From CAYJBH01 sp964368625 (GTDB taxonomy: Bacteria; Bacillota; Clostridia; Oscillospirales; Ruminococcaceae): a stretch of 52,950 nt of DNA. Each line of letters begins with the position of its first letter. Within the stretch, counting starts at the first letter, position 1. Shown piece by piece: positions 9,117-17,115 of the stretch. The notes beneath the pieces were generated by a model, which was not told the origin of the DNA, searched no databases, and was given only the letters and a program-made list of their open reading frames with translations. The stretch is taken from assembly GCA_964368625.1 (NCBI GenBank), contig CAYJBH010000021.1, positions 1 through 52,950 on the forward strand. The letters run 5' to 3'. The translations under genes and the position numbers were made by a program.

Positions 9117-9170
9117 TCGACAATAAAATATATTTAAGGATTATGGTATAGTATTCATAAAACCCTAGCG

Positions 9171-9300
9171 AGGCGCGTTGTGCCGAAGTTGTGGTTTTTC
9201 AAAAAATTTGGGCAGCTGTTTCAAATCTTTGATTTGAGTAACGGGTAATATTTTTCATCACCCTAACCTACCCACCTTGAAAAATATTGAGTTTTTGCTT
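9171..9300. repeat. Dispersed intergenic repeat, copy A
   Basis: About 130 bp sharing long near-identical blocks with 22811-22921: AGGCGCxTTGTGCCGAAGTT, GGTTTTTCAAA, TAACGGGTAATATT and CCACCTTGAxAAATATTGAG followed by TTTTTGCTT. It contains an inverted repeat, AATATTTTTCA (9247-9257) with TGAAAAATATT (9278-9288). Relative to copy B it carries an inserted mini-hairpin TCAAATC-TTT-GATTTGA (9221-9237). No coding potential is seen. Confidence 0.75.
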
Positions 9301-9356
9301 AATACAAAGCTTTTCGCCCCTACCAAAGATTATCTAACTAATTAAATACAAGTGCC

Positions 9357-9393
9357 AAAACAATGCTTAACGGCTTGGGTTAAGCATTGTTTT
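9357..9393. terminator. Bidirectional intrinsic terminator
   Basis: A perfect 15-bp stem (AAAACAATGCTTAAC at 9357-9371, complement at 9379-9393) with a 7-base loop, flanked by A and T runs. It lies between the convergent macrodomain gene and the URO-D gene that ends the sugar ABC operon. Confidence 0.88.
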
Positions 9394-9413
9394 AGTTTTC
9401 CCGACTACATCTA

Positions 9414-10652
9414 TCACCTCACCATCGACATAGCTAATTTTTCCCATTCAAATAGGTTTTTAGGATTGAATCCAACAGTACTGATATCCTTTAACAGCAG
9501 CTCGGTTGGACAATCGTTTTTTGTTGCGGCATCTATAATCCTTTTAAGCTCAGCTGTTGTTGCATTTACATCTAGGCTGTTTGTTGCAACTGCAGATGGG
9601 TTAGGTTTTGCCGACATTACATAGCTTTTTTCTATTGCTTCTGCGGCAATTTCTACATCTGACCATGGCGATATAGAAATTTTTCTTAGGTTTTTTATCT
9701 GCTTTAGTATATCTATCTTTTTATCAAGAGCCTCACAACAGCCATAGTATACCAGCCCAAACGGCTCCATTGCTCTACACATATACTTTATATCAAACTC
9801 ATCATGCATTTCGGGCGAAACCGACTGAAGAATCTGTGCCAACCCTCTCCCCCACATGTTTTTTGCCGTAACGTTATTCGGATCGCATGGAATATTTTTC
9901 AGATCATCCGACCATGCAGCAGAACAATGTACCGTTGCAGCTTCGGCATTAAACAGATTTAGCTTTTCATACTGATGAATCTGATCTAAAAATATATCGG
10001 TAAATCTTGCAACCATGCTGTGCATAAACTCCGGCTCATCCATAAGATTATATAATAGATCACTTACCCCCATAAAGGTGGCAATAATATCCCAGGTTAT
10101 ACAACCGAGCATGTATCCGGTATCTACGCCTATAATTTTTACCGGAATAATATCCCCTACCGCATTACTTAATAGTTCAAGCTGCTGCTTTGTTTTAACC
10201 TCATTATAGGAAATTTTATCAAAATGTAGCTTGTTTAAATCCTCGGGCGTGTTAAATTGATTTTCATATCGGTGCGAAACAATATGGTTGCGGTTATCGG
10301 TTACCTGTGTTTCCTCCTTAACTTCAACGCCTATACCCTCGGATTGCACCACCTTGCGAACCCCAAGATAGGGCAAAACCGCCATGTCGGCAGGAAAATT
10401 TTCCCATTGATATATTGTTTTTCTAAGCCCATCTTCAATCATTCGCAGGTATGGATCTTGGCATCTTAATGTTAAGCGATCATCAAAATTCATCTCATGC
10501 CACGGAACCTCGTCTATAAGCACCGTTGGGCGTATCGGGTGAAGATCGCTAACCGCCTTGTGAAGCTCAATAGTATCCTTGTTTCTCTCATCGCTCGCAA
10601 TCTCGGCATATTGCCTCGCCAACCCTCTGATTATCTTTATATCTTGTTGCAT
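9414..10652 (-). CDS. URO-D superfamily protein in sugar ABC operon, copy 2
   Basis: A 412-residue protein, distantly related to the other two URO-D-like genes in this window and of a different subtype. It has a longer N-terminal region (IRPTVLIDEVPWHEMN) and a central motif FGLVYYGCCEALDKKIDILKQI, then ISISPWSDVEIAAE, which replaces the HxCG motif by a GCCE site. It is the last gene of the operon, 14 bp after the second permease. Its presence with a sugar importer suggests processing of a methylated or otherwise modified imported glycoside, but no reaction can be assigned from the sequence. Confidence 0.78.
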   Translation of the reverse strand: MQQDIKIIRGLARQYAEIASDERNKDTIELHKAVSDLHPIRPTVLIDEVPWHEMNFDDRLTLRCQDPYLRMIEDGLRKTIYQWENFPADMAVLPYLGVRKVVQSEGIGVEVKEETQVTDNRNHIVSHRYENQFNTPEDLNKLHFDKISYNEVKTKQQLELLSNAVGDIIPVKIIGVDTGYMLGCITWDIIATFMGVSDLLYNLMDEPEFMHSMVARFTDIFLDQIHQYEKLNLFNAEAATVHCSAAWSDDLKNIPCDPNNVTAKNMWGRGLAQILQSVSPEMHDEFDIKYMCRAMEPFGLVYYGCCEALDKKIDILKQIKNLRKISISPWSDVEIAAEAIEKSYVMSAKPNPSAVATNSLDVNATTAELKRIIDAATKNDCPTELLLKDISTVGFNPKNLFEWEKLAMSMVR

Positions 10653-10666
10653 AAAACTCCTTAAAT

Positions 10667-11506
10667 CTACTCTTTAACGGCACCTACCGTTAAACCACCA
10701 ATAATTCTTTTAAGAAAAAATCCGGCAAATATAATAATAGGTATAACCGAAATTGAAACCCCTAAGTATATCACCCCGTAATCGCTCGAATATGTTCCGT
10801 GCATCTGTTGAATAACTACCGGCAGGGTTAGCTTTTGTGGAGATATCATTAATATTGAGGGATTAATAAAATTGTTCCAGGATGTTACAAACACAAAAAT
10901 CGCCTGGGTGAATACCGCCGGTGTTATCATTGGAAACACAATGCGGTGAAATATTTTAAGTTCGCTGCAACCGTCTATTCGTGCACTCTCTATCAGCGAG
11001 TCCGGAATTGCGGTTTTAATAAACTGCCTTATAAAAAACACAGCCGAAGCGTTGGCAACCGCTGGCATAATTAGTGCAAGATGATTATCCAGCAACTTAA
11101 AAACATTCATAAGCTGAAAATATCCAATTAAGCTAAGCTGGGCAGGCAACATCATAATCGCCAGTAAAATCCAAAACAATATTCCGTTGCCCTTAAATTT
11201 GTATTTTGCAAACCCATAGGCTGTCATTGCTCCGAAATAGCATGTTAATGTTGTTGCACAAAGAGCAATAAAAAGGCTGTTGGCAAAGGCTCTCCAGATG
11301 TTAACATAGTTCATCAGCTTTAGGTAGTTTTCAACCAAGTTGCTGCCGAAAAACAGCTGATATCCGGTTGTTATGGCAGAGCTTTCATGGGTTGCATTAA
11401 CAAAAATGTTGTAGAAAGGGATGATACAGACAAGTGCAAGTATAGCTAAAAGCAGGCAGCATAAAATCTGCCCTATAGCTAACCTAAAGCTTACTTTTTG
11501 CTTCAT
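10667..11506 (-). CDS. Carbohydrate ABC transporter permease (MalG type)
   Basis: A 279-residue inner-membrane protein with six predicted helices. The EAA loop that contacts the ATPase reads ESARIDGCSELKIFHRIVFPMITP-like (split here: ESARIDGCSELKIF, then HRIVFPMITP), and the end is the short cytoplasmic tail of MalG-type permeases. It is separated by a single base from the MalF-type gene upstream and is followed after 14 bp by the URO-D gene. No ATPase gene is in the operon; such CUT1 importers in Firmicutes commonly share an MsmX/MsmK ATPase encoded elsewhere. Confidence 0.92.
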   Translation of the reverse strand: MKQKVSFRLAIGQILCCLLLAILALVCIIPFYNIFVNATHESSAITTGYQLFFGSNLVENYLKLMNYVNIWRAFANSLFIALCATTLTCYFGAMTAYGFAKYKFKGNGILFWILLAIMMLPAQLSLIGYFQLMNVFKLLDNHLALIMPAVANASAVFFIRQFIKTAIPDSLIESARIDGCSELKIFHRIVFPMITPAVFTQAIFVFVTSWNNFINPSILMISPQKLTLPVVIQQMHGTYSSDYGVIYLGVSISVIPIIIFAGFFLKRIIGGLTVGAVKE

Positions 11507-11507
11507 G

Positions 11508-12398
11508 TTATCTATCCTCCCTCTTAACAGTCATGTTTATATAAACTATAGAAAATATTATTATTAGTAAAAACAGAGTATATGAGATTGTTGCTCCATA
11601 ACCGTAGTTGTAGTTTCTGAATGATGTGTTATACATATAGTTAACCGCTGTCATAACAGCGCCTCCCGGTTCTCCAACCGTATTTCCAATTGTATATGGA
11701 ACATCAAAAAGTTGCATTCCTCCAATTAGCACGGTTATTGAAGCATAGGTTATTACCGGTTTTAACAGCGGTAATACTATCCTGATAAATGTTTGAAAGG
11801 CGGTAGCTCCATCTATCATTGCCGCCTCTAACACCTCGGCAGATACGCCTTTAATTCCTGCGGTAAATATAATTATATAGTATCCGAAATATTGAAACCA
11901 CAGGATAAATATAATCAAGCCTTTGGCAAAGGTTCCGTTAATCATCCAGTTAATCGGTTCTTCAATTAACCCTAAAGAGGTTAAAAAGCCGTTAATGCTT
12001 CCTCCCTGCCAGTCAAACAGCATGCTAAACAAAACTCCAAGCGATACCGCCGTAACAAGGTTTGGAAAATAGTAGATGCTTTTTAATAAATTAGGACCTT
12101 TAATAAAGCGTTGGTTTAAGATGTAAGCAATCACCAACCCGAAGGTTAGTTGCAAAACTCCTGCTACTACCGTCATGATAATCGTATTTAGAACACTTTT
12201 CCAAAAAATTGCATCGGTCAAAATTCTCTTATAGTTATCAAAACCAATTAATAACGGGTCGCTAAAGCCGTCCCATGATGTAAAGCTTATTCCTAGGGTG
12301 TATAACACCGGATATAATCCAAATATAATAAATACAATAAAAAACGGTGCAATAAAAAAATAGCCCATATACTCTTTAGATAGCTTACCTTTTTTCAT
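11508..12398 (-). CDS. Sugar ABC transporter permease (MalF type)
   Basis: A 296-residue membrane protein with six predicted helices and the EAA motif EAAMIDGATAFQTFIRIVLP near residue 195. It starts MKKGKLSKEYMGYFFIAPFF, typical of CUT1 MalF/UgpA proteins. It forms the channel with the MalG-type protein directly downstream. It follows the binding-protein gene after 71 bp containing a strong hairpin (12425-12454) that probably lowers its expression relative to the binding protein. Confidence 0.92.
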   Translation of the reverse strand: MKKGKLSKEYMGYFFIAPFFIVFIIFGLYPVLYTLGISFTSWDGFSDPLLIGFDNYKRILTDAIFWKSVLNTIIMTVVAGVLQLTFGLVIAYILNQRFIKGPNLLKSIYYFPNLVTAVSLGVLFSMLFDWQGGSINGFLTSLGLIEEPINWMINGTFAKGLIIFILWFQYFGYYIIIFTAGIKGVSAEVLEAAMIDGATAFQTFIRIVLPLLKPVITYASITVLIGGMQLFDVPYTIGNTVGEPGGAVMTAVNYMYNTSFRNYNYGYGATISYTLFLLIIIFSIVYINMTVKREDR

Positions 12399-12424
12399 GT
12401 TTTCCCCCTATAAAAAAGAATCGT

Positions 12425-12454
12425 AAAAAACGGAGGGAACTGTTTAGTTCCCTC
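12425..12454 (-). terminator. Hairpin attenuator between binding protein and permeases
   Basis: GAGGGAACT (12433-12441) pairs perfectly with AGTTCCCTC (12446-12454), and on the minus strand the stem is followed by six T (12425-12430). This is an intrinsic terminator inside the operon, expected to let only part of the transcripts read through into the permease genes. Confidence 0.85.
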
Positions 12455-12469
12455 ACGGTTTATCTCCTT

Positions 12470-13837
12470 TTAAAAGGTTAATTCCGGAAACTGTGTTTGT
12501 ATATCGCTGTAGGTTGCCGCAACACCATCCTCAACGCTCATCTCACCTGCTAAAACAAGTGCCAGCTTATCCTCTATGGCAGCATTAACCGAGGCATCAT
12601 AGTTTGTTACTGTAGGTGCGTTAATTTCCATTGCAACGTTATACATATATTCGTAGATAGGTTGATCTCCGGTGAAAGGATCACGGAATCCATCTGCAAT
12701 GATGGATTCGATTGCAGGAACATATCCAACAAAGTCGCCGGTACGATTTACATATTCCTTAAGATAATCAACATTGGTGGTTACTGTTTTTAGATAATCA
12801 AATGCGGCTTCTTTGTTTTCCGAGCCGGAATAGATGGCAAGCCATGTTCCACCTGCTTGATAATCCTGAGGTGCCGGAACAAATCCCCAGCTGTTATCGG
12901 TGTCGGTAGCATCGGAGGGGGTATTTGCCTTAATTCTGTAATGAAGCCCCCATGAAGGCGATCCCATTAAAATAAAATTCTGGTTTTCATAGATGGCGGC
13001 TGCCCATGCAGGACTCTCCATCTCTAACATTGCCTCACCGTTGTTATCACGAACAGCCTTAGCTGTTTCAAAAATGGGGGTTAAATCCATTATTTTTCCG
13101 GCTTCGTCTACCTTTGGAGCACCGTCGTTATAAAGCATTGGGGTTGTTATGCTAACAAATGTATCAAACAGATATGCCTCACCACCACTTTGCTCGTAAA
13201 CCTTTTCACCGGTTTCTATAGCGACATCCCATGTTTCTACCATGGCGGCAATTTCATCCGGGTCATCGGTTCCGAGATACTCTAAGGCAAGCTTTTTATT
13301 ATACCAAAAACCACCCGGGGTAGCCTGGTAGGACATTCCTTTAAAATCCCCCTGTGAATCCTTACTTATCTCGGCTACATATGGAATGATATTTGCCTCT
13401 TCTGCAGACATATTGTATGGTTCTACGGATAGATTTTCAAGAAATTCGGTATCTTTAAAAGAGCCGAAATGTGCAATCTCCAACAGTGCAACATCCGGTG
13501 CACCGGTTCCGGCTCGAAAGCTGGTTTGAAGTTTTGTTAAGTAGTTATCATATGGTACTGCAACCGATTCAACGCTGACATTCGGATTAATGCTATTGTA
13601 TATCTCGGCATACATGTTTAGCTCTTCCTGCGATAGAGCCGCCCAAACAGTTATCCCTGCGCTAACACCGTCTGATGAAACTGCATCGTCGGTGTTTGCT
13701 GTTGCGGCTGAAGCTTCGGCAGTTTCGGTAGATTGTGTAGCAACCTCCGTATCGGTTGCACAGGATGTTGTTACCATTAACATAGTGGCACATAACGAGA
13801 CTGCAAGCAACCTGAAAAATCTACTCTTAGATTTCAT
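12470..13837 (-). CDS. Extracellular sugar-binding lipoprotein of ABC transporter
   Basis: A 455-residue CUT1-type solute-binding protein. A signal peptide (about 1-26) ends at a Cys in MVTTSC, a slightly non-canonical lipobox, and is followed by an Ala/Thr/Asp-rich linker (27-58) and the periplasmic-binding fold. Segments such as GITVWAALSQEELNMYAEIYN, split by a conserved turn, and WGFVPAPQDYQAGGTW are typical of family 1 sugar-binding proteins. It is the first gene of the operon (binding protein, permeases, URO-D) and diverges from the AraC regulator at 14169. The bound sugar is unknown. Confidence 0.92.
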   Translation of the reverse strand: MKSKSRFFRLLAVSLCATMLMVTTSCATDTEVATQSTETAEASAATANTDDAVSSDGVSAGITVWAALSQEELNMYAEIYNSINPNVSVESVAVPYDNYLTKLQTSFRAGTGAPDVALLEIAHFGSFKDTEFLENLSVEPYNMSAEEANIIPYVAEISKDSQGDFKGMSYQATPGGFWYNKKLALEYLGTDDPDEIAAMVETWDVAIETGEKVYEQSGGEAYLFDTFVSITTPMLYNDGAPKVDEAGKIMDLTPIFETAKAVRDNNGEAMLEMESPAWAAAIYENQNFILMGSPSWGLHYRIKANTPSDATDTDNSWGFVPAPQDYQAGGTWLAIYSGSENKEAAFDYLKTVTTNVDYLKEYVNRTGDFVGYVPAIESIIADGFRDPFTGDQPIYEYMYNVAMEINAPTVTNYDASVNAAIEDKLALVLAGEMSVEDGVAATYSDIQTQFPELTF

Positions 13838-14168
13838 AACATTTCCTCCTTACACTAATTGAAATACAATTTTTGGGATACCATTCCCTAATATTATTAG
13901 GAAGCTATAAAGAAAACCGATTGTCGACAAAATCTGCTTTCGGCAACAAATAACAAAAAAGGCAACGATACACATATACTTATTAAAACCCCAAAGTAAA
14001 TAGAATAATATTATAAAAAAGTAAATATATTGGTGCTTTTTTTGTTGCTATTTGTGTGCAGTTATATTATAATATGAACCGTTGGAGTGTGTATAGTTTT
14101 GAATTGCTGTTTTTTTGTATATTATTGCTGTTTTAACTTCGATTGATAGAAACATTTTAGAAAGGTGA
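13838..14168. promoter_or_regulatory. Divergent regulatory region between sugar operon and AraC gene
   Basis: 331 bp, AT-rich, without a gene. TTGCTA (14045-14050) and TATAAT (14068-14073), 17 bp apart, form a good promoter for the AraC gene with a leader of about 90 nt. Imperfect inverted segments (about 13942-13967 and 14032-14056) are candidate AraC sites. The binding-protein gene has a GGAGGAAATG ribosome binding site at the other end. Confidence 0.5.
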
Positions 14169-15125
14169 ATGCTTATGCTTACTTTTTTTCAACACCCAAC
14201 AAGACGAACAGCTATACTGCCACTTGATAAAAGATCGGAGCCTATTTCATATTTTAGCTCTTTTGAAACGCTTAGCTATATCCCCTCAAAATTTGCTGAA
14301 GAAAATTTAACCGTATCGGATACGATAGGTCATTTTGGGTCTGTTGGCTTTTTATATGATAGAGAAACATTTAATAACGACCTTGTTATGTATGTTTTGG
14401 CGGGAACAATCTATCTTGAACAGTATGGTGTAGAGCATGTTTTAAAGGCAGGCGACGGCGTTTTAATGACACTTAAAGATGCCCATAAATACTATAGCGA
14501 CAAGGAAGATATAGGGCATATTGTTTTTTTCCATTTTAGAGGTTATCTTACCGACTCCATTGTTATCCAGCTATCATCAAAATCGTTATTGCCGATAAGA
14601 TTTTACAGCGAGCAGGTTCCGGAATATTTTTACAGCTGCTTTGAGGTTCTTGAGAATCTAACAGATTCATTTGAATATGACCTTTCAGCCATAGTTTTTT
14701 CGGCGGTGTTAAGTATTGCTAAATCCGCCTTGCTAGAGATTCAAAAGGCGGACGAGACTACCCCCAACACAATCTTTGCAAACAGCCTCATTAACTATGT
14801 TAACCGACATATAAACGATAAAATCACACTTGAGGATATGGCTAACTGTGCAAATCTTAGCAAGTTTCATTTTTGTAGAGAGTTTACAAACAGGTTTAAC
14901 GTTACCCCTATGGAGTATGTTATACGCAAAAAGCTGTACCTAGCTCGCCATTTATTAACAGAATCTGAACTTTCAATAGATGAAATTGCCCAAAGCCTTT
15001 CCTTTTCGGATCAATCTCATTTTTCTAAAACTTTTAAAAAGTTTATGGGTATCACCCCTATCAGATACAGAAAGAAAACCGAAAAATCATATCTTTCTAA
15101 TGCAGAGAGCTCGAAAAAGATATAG
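14169..15125 (+). CDS. AraC family transcriptional regulator 2
   Basis: A 318-residue protein. An N-terminal cupin-like sensor domain (LAGTIYLEQYGVEHVLKAGDGVLM) is followed by an AraC double helix-turn-helix (about 205-302) with the signature IDEIAQSLSFSDQSHFSKTFKKFMGITPIRYR spanning the usual positions. It diverges from the sugar-binding protein operon and is its likely activator in response to the imported sugar. Two in-frame ATGs (14169, 14175) are possible after AGAAAGG; the second has the more usual spacing. Family certain, target inferred. Confidence 0.92.
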   Translation: MLMLTFFQHPTRRTAILPLDKRSEPISYFSSFETLSYIPSKFAEENLTVSDTIGHFGSVGFLYDRETFNNDLVMYVLAGTIYLEQYGVEHVLKAGDGVLMTLKDAHKYYSDKEDIGHIVFFHFRGYLTDSIVIQLSSKSLLPIRFYSEQVPEYFYSCFEVLENLTDSFEYDLSAIVFSAVLSIAKSALLEIQKADETTPNTIFANSLINYVNRHINDKITLEDMANCANLSKFHFCREFTNRFNVTPMEYVIRKKLYLARHLLTESELSIDEIAQSLSFSDQSHFSKTFKKFMGITPIRYRKKTEKSYLSNAESSKKI

Positions 15126-15260
15126 TAATGCTTCTTAATACCATGATTTTATGTTGTGCACTAACAACATTAATAATTTTGTCACTTTTGACGGAATATT
15201 TGCATTAGGTGGTTAAATACTGACACCCACTACCAAAATACCAATTGTGTGAAAAATGTG

Positions 15261-15289
15261 TTGTAAGATGCAAAATATAGGAGTATAAT
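15261..15289 (+). promoter_or_regulatory. Putative promoter of the Kef-type antiporter gene
   Basis: TTGTAA (15261-15266), 17 bp, then TATAAT (15284-15289), about 34 bp before the ATG, which is preceded by GGGGAAAAGGA. Confidence 0.55.
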
Positions 15290-15322
15290 AACATAGTAAA
15301 GAAATATAAGGGGAAAAGGAAT

Positions 15323-16600
15323 ATGGAATTCCAGTTTTTGCTGACGATCAGCATAATTTTGGTCTCGACCAAGGCTTTCGGAATTATTTCGGGAAAGCTA
15401 CAGATGCCACAGGTAGTTGGCGCATTGATTGCAGGGTTGGTGTTTGGTCCTGCTGTTTTAAACATTATTCAGCCTACCGAAGTTTTACATGTTTTAGCCG
15501 AACTTGGCGTTGTTGTTATCATGTTTAGTGCGGGACTTGAAACCAGCATCAGCGACCTAAAAGAATCCGGAAAAAGTAGCTTTTTTATCGCTTTGCTCGG
15601 CGTGGTGTTCCCACTTGCGGGCGGAGTTTTGTTGATGAACACATTCAACGGAACAGAAAATATTTTAGAGAGTGTTTTTCTTGGAATAGTTTTAACCGCA
15701 ACCTCAGTTTCTATAACGGTTGCAACGCTAAAGGAGCTTGGCAAGCTATCCACCAAGGTAGGTAACATAATTCTTGCCGCCGCCCTTATCGATGATATAC
15801 TCGGCCTTATCTGCCTAACGGTGGTAACCAGTATGTCCGGAGGAGATGGCAATCTTGCTATAACCCTTCTGATGATTCTGCTATTCTTTGTATTCGCTGC
15901 TGTTGTTGGAGTTATCTATAACAAATTTTTCGGCTGGTATGTTAACAGGGCGCAATCACGCGATCTGCACCGTTATCCGGTTTTAGCTCTTGCACTATGT
16001 CTTTTCATGGCATGGGCTGCAGAGGCGATTTTTGGAGTTGCCGACATTATAGGTGCTTTTTCGGCAGGACTTATAGTTGCTACCACCTCTAAACGTGTCT
16101 ATGTCGAATCTAAGATAAATCCGCTATCATACCTAATGTTAACGCCTATCTTCTTTGCTAATATCGGCCTTTCGGTAACCTTGCCCTCGATGAGCGGCTC
16201 TATAATTATTTTTACAATTCTTTTAATTATAGTTGGTATTATAACCAAGCTTTTTGCCTGTGGCGGTGTTGCAAGGTTATCAGGGTTTAATAATCGACAA
16301 TCTGTTCAGATAGGACTTGGCATGGTTTGCCGTGGAGAGGTTGCCTTGATCGTTGCAAACAAAGGGCTTGCAATAGGCCTTTTGCCGGAGGAGTATTTCG
16401 GGCCAATTGTTATTATGGTTGTATTCTTCGCTATCGCTTCTCCTGCACTGCTAAAGCTCGCCTTTAAAGGGGAAACGGCATACGAAGGTTTACTGGAGAG
16501 TGGCCTTGTCGACAACTACGAACTACCGAGTCAGCTCGATATAGTTGCCGAAAAACTATTGAGTGATGAACAGAATATTGCAGACAACCGTAAGAAATAG
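15323..16600 (+). CDS. Cation:proton antiporter, CPA2/Kef family
   Basis: A 425-residue membrane protein with about 12 helices of the Na+/H+ exchanger fold. Telling segments are QVVGALIAGLVFGPAVL near the N-terminus, ELGVVVIMFSAGLETS, TATSVSITVATLKELG and the ion-site AALIDDILGLI (paired Asp). No TrkA-N or TrkA-C domain follows, so it is the membrane domain alone, as in NapA/GerN-type proteins. Monocistronic: its own promoter and a terminator at 16681-16712 bound it. It likely handles Na+ or K+ and pH balance. Confidence 0.9.
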   Translation: MEFQFLLTISIILVSTKAFGIISGKLQMPQVVGALIAGLVFGPAVLNIIQPTEVLHVLAELGVVVIMFSAGLETSISDLKESGKSSFFIALLGVVFPLAGGVLLMNTFNGTENILESVFLGIVLTATSVSITVATLKELGKLSTKVGNIILAAALIDDILGLICLTVVTSMSGGDGNLAITLLMILLFFVFAAVVGVIYNKFFGWYVNRAQSRDLHRYPVLALALCLFMAWAAEAIFGVADIIGAFSAGLIVATTSKRVYVESKINPLSYLMLTPIFFANIGLSVTLPSMSGSIIIFTILLIIVGIITKLFACGGVARLSGFNNRQSVQIGLGMVCRGEVALIVANKGLAIGLLPEEYFGPIVIMVVFFAIASPALLKLAFKGETAYEGLLESGLVDNYELPSQLDIVAEKLLSDEQNIADNRKK

Positions 16601-16680
16601 TTACAAAATTGTTACAAGGCCTCGAAAATGGTTGAAAATATAATTTTTTTGTATTATTATTTAGAGGCAGTTTATGTGCA

Positions 16681-16712
16681 AAAAAAGTCGCCGAAGCATT
16701 GGCGGCTTTTTT
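16681..16712 (+). terminator. Intrinsic terminator after antiporter gene
   Basis: AAAAAAGTCGCC (16681-16692) pairs with GGCGGCTTTTTT (16701-16712) with one G-T pair and an 8-base loop, followed by further T residues. Confidence 0.88.
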
Positions 16713-16759
16713 TGTTATTTTATTTTCCATGTTTTCAAGGACAATTATTTAAATTGTTC

Positions 16760-16809
16760 TTGACAAATATATTTTTTTATTATAATATATACCTATACCC
16801 CCTATAGGT
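16760..16809 (+). promoter_or_regulatory. Promoter and CsoR-type operator of the metal-export operon
   Basis: TTGACA (16760-16765) is followed by a TATAAT-like -10 around 16781-16788. Directly after it is a perfect 7-bp dyad, ACCTATA-CCCCC-TATAGGT (16791-16809). G/C-tract palindromes of this kind are typical CsoR operators; placed at the -10/start site, binding would block transcription until metal is bound. Confidence 0.78.
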
Positions 16810-16829
16810 AATTTTATTGAGGAGAAGTT

Positions 16830-17105
16830 ATGAAACAATGTATGGATGTTGAGGCGGTTAATCGTCGTCTTCGCAGAATAGAAGGTCAGGTTAAAGGCAT
16901 TCAGAAAATGGTGTTAGAGGATAAGCCTTGTGAGGATATTCTGGTTCAGATAGGCGCGGTTAAATCGGCCTTACATAAAACCGGACAGGTAATATTAGAG
17001 GGGCATATGCACCACTGTGTGCTCGATGGAATAAGTAGCGGACGTGAGGAAGAGACCATCGACAGCCTTATCTCGGCATTAAACCAATTTTCAAAAACAA
17101 TATGA
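16830..17105 (+). CDS. csoR: CsoR/DUF156 family metal-sensing repressor
   Basis: A 91-residue all-helical repressor. It has the Cu(I)-binding triad of CsoR at the right spacing: Cys34 (in KPCEDI), His59 and Cys63 (in EGHMHHCV), 25 and 4 residues apart as in characterised CsoR proteins. The N-terminal RRLRRIEGQVKGI is the family DNA-binding start. It begins 20 bp after the palindromic operator at 16791-16809 and precedes the P-type ATPase gene by 10 bp. Copper sensing is the best inference from the triad, although related sensors detect other stresses. Confidence 0.9.
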   Translation: MKQCMDVEAVNRRLRRIEGQVKGIQKMVLEDKPCEDILVQIGAVKSALHKTGQVILEGHMHHCVLDGISSGREEETIDSLISALNQFSKTI

Positions 17106-17115
17106 GGTTTAGGTG

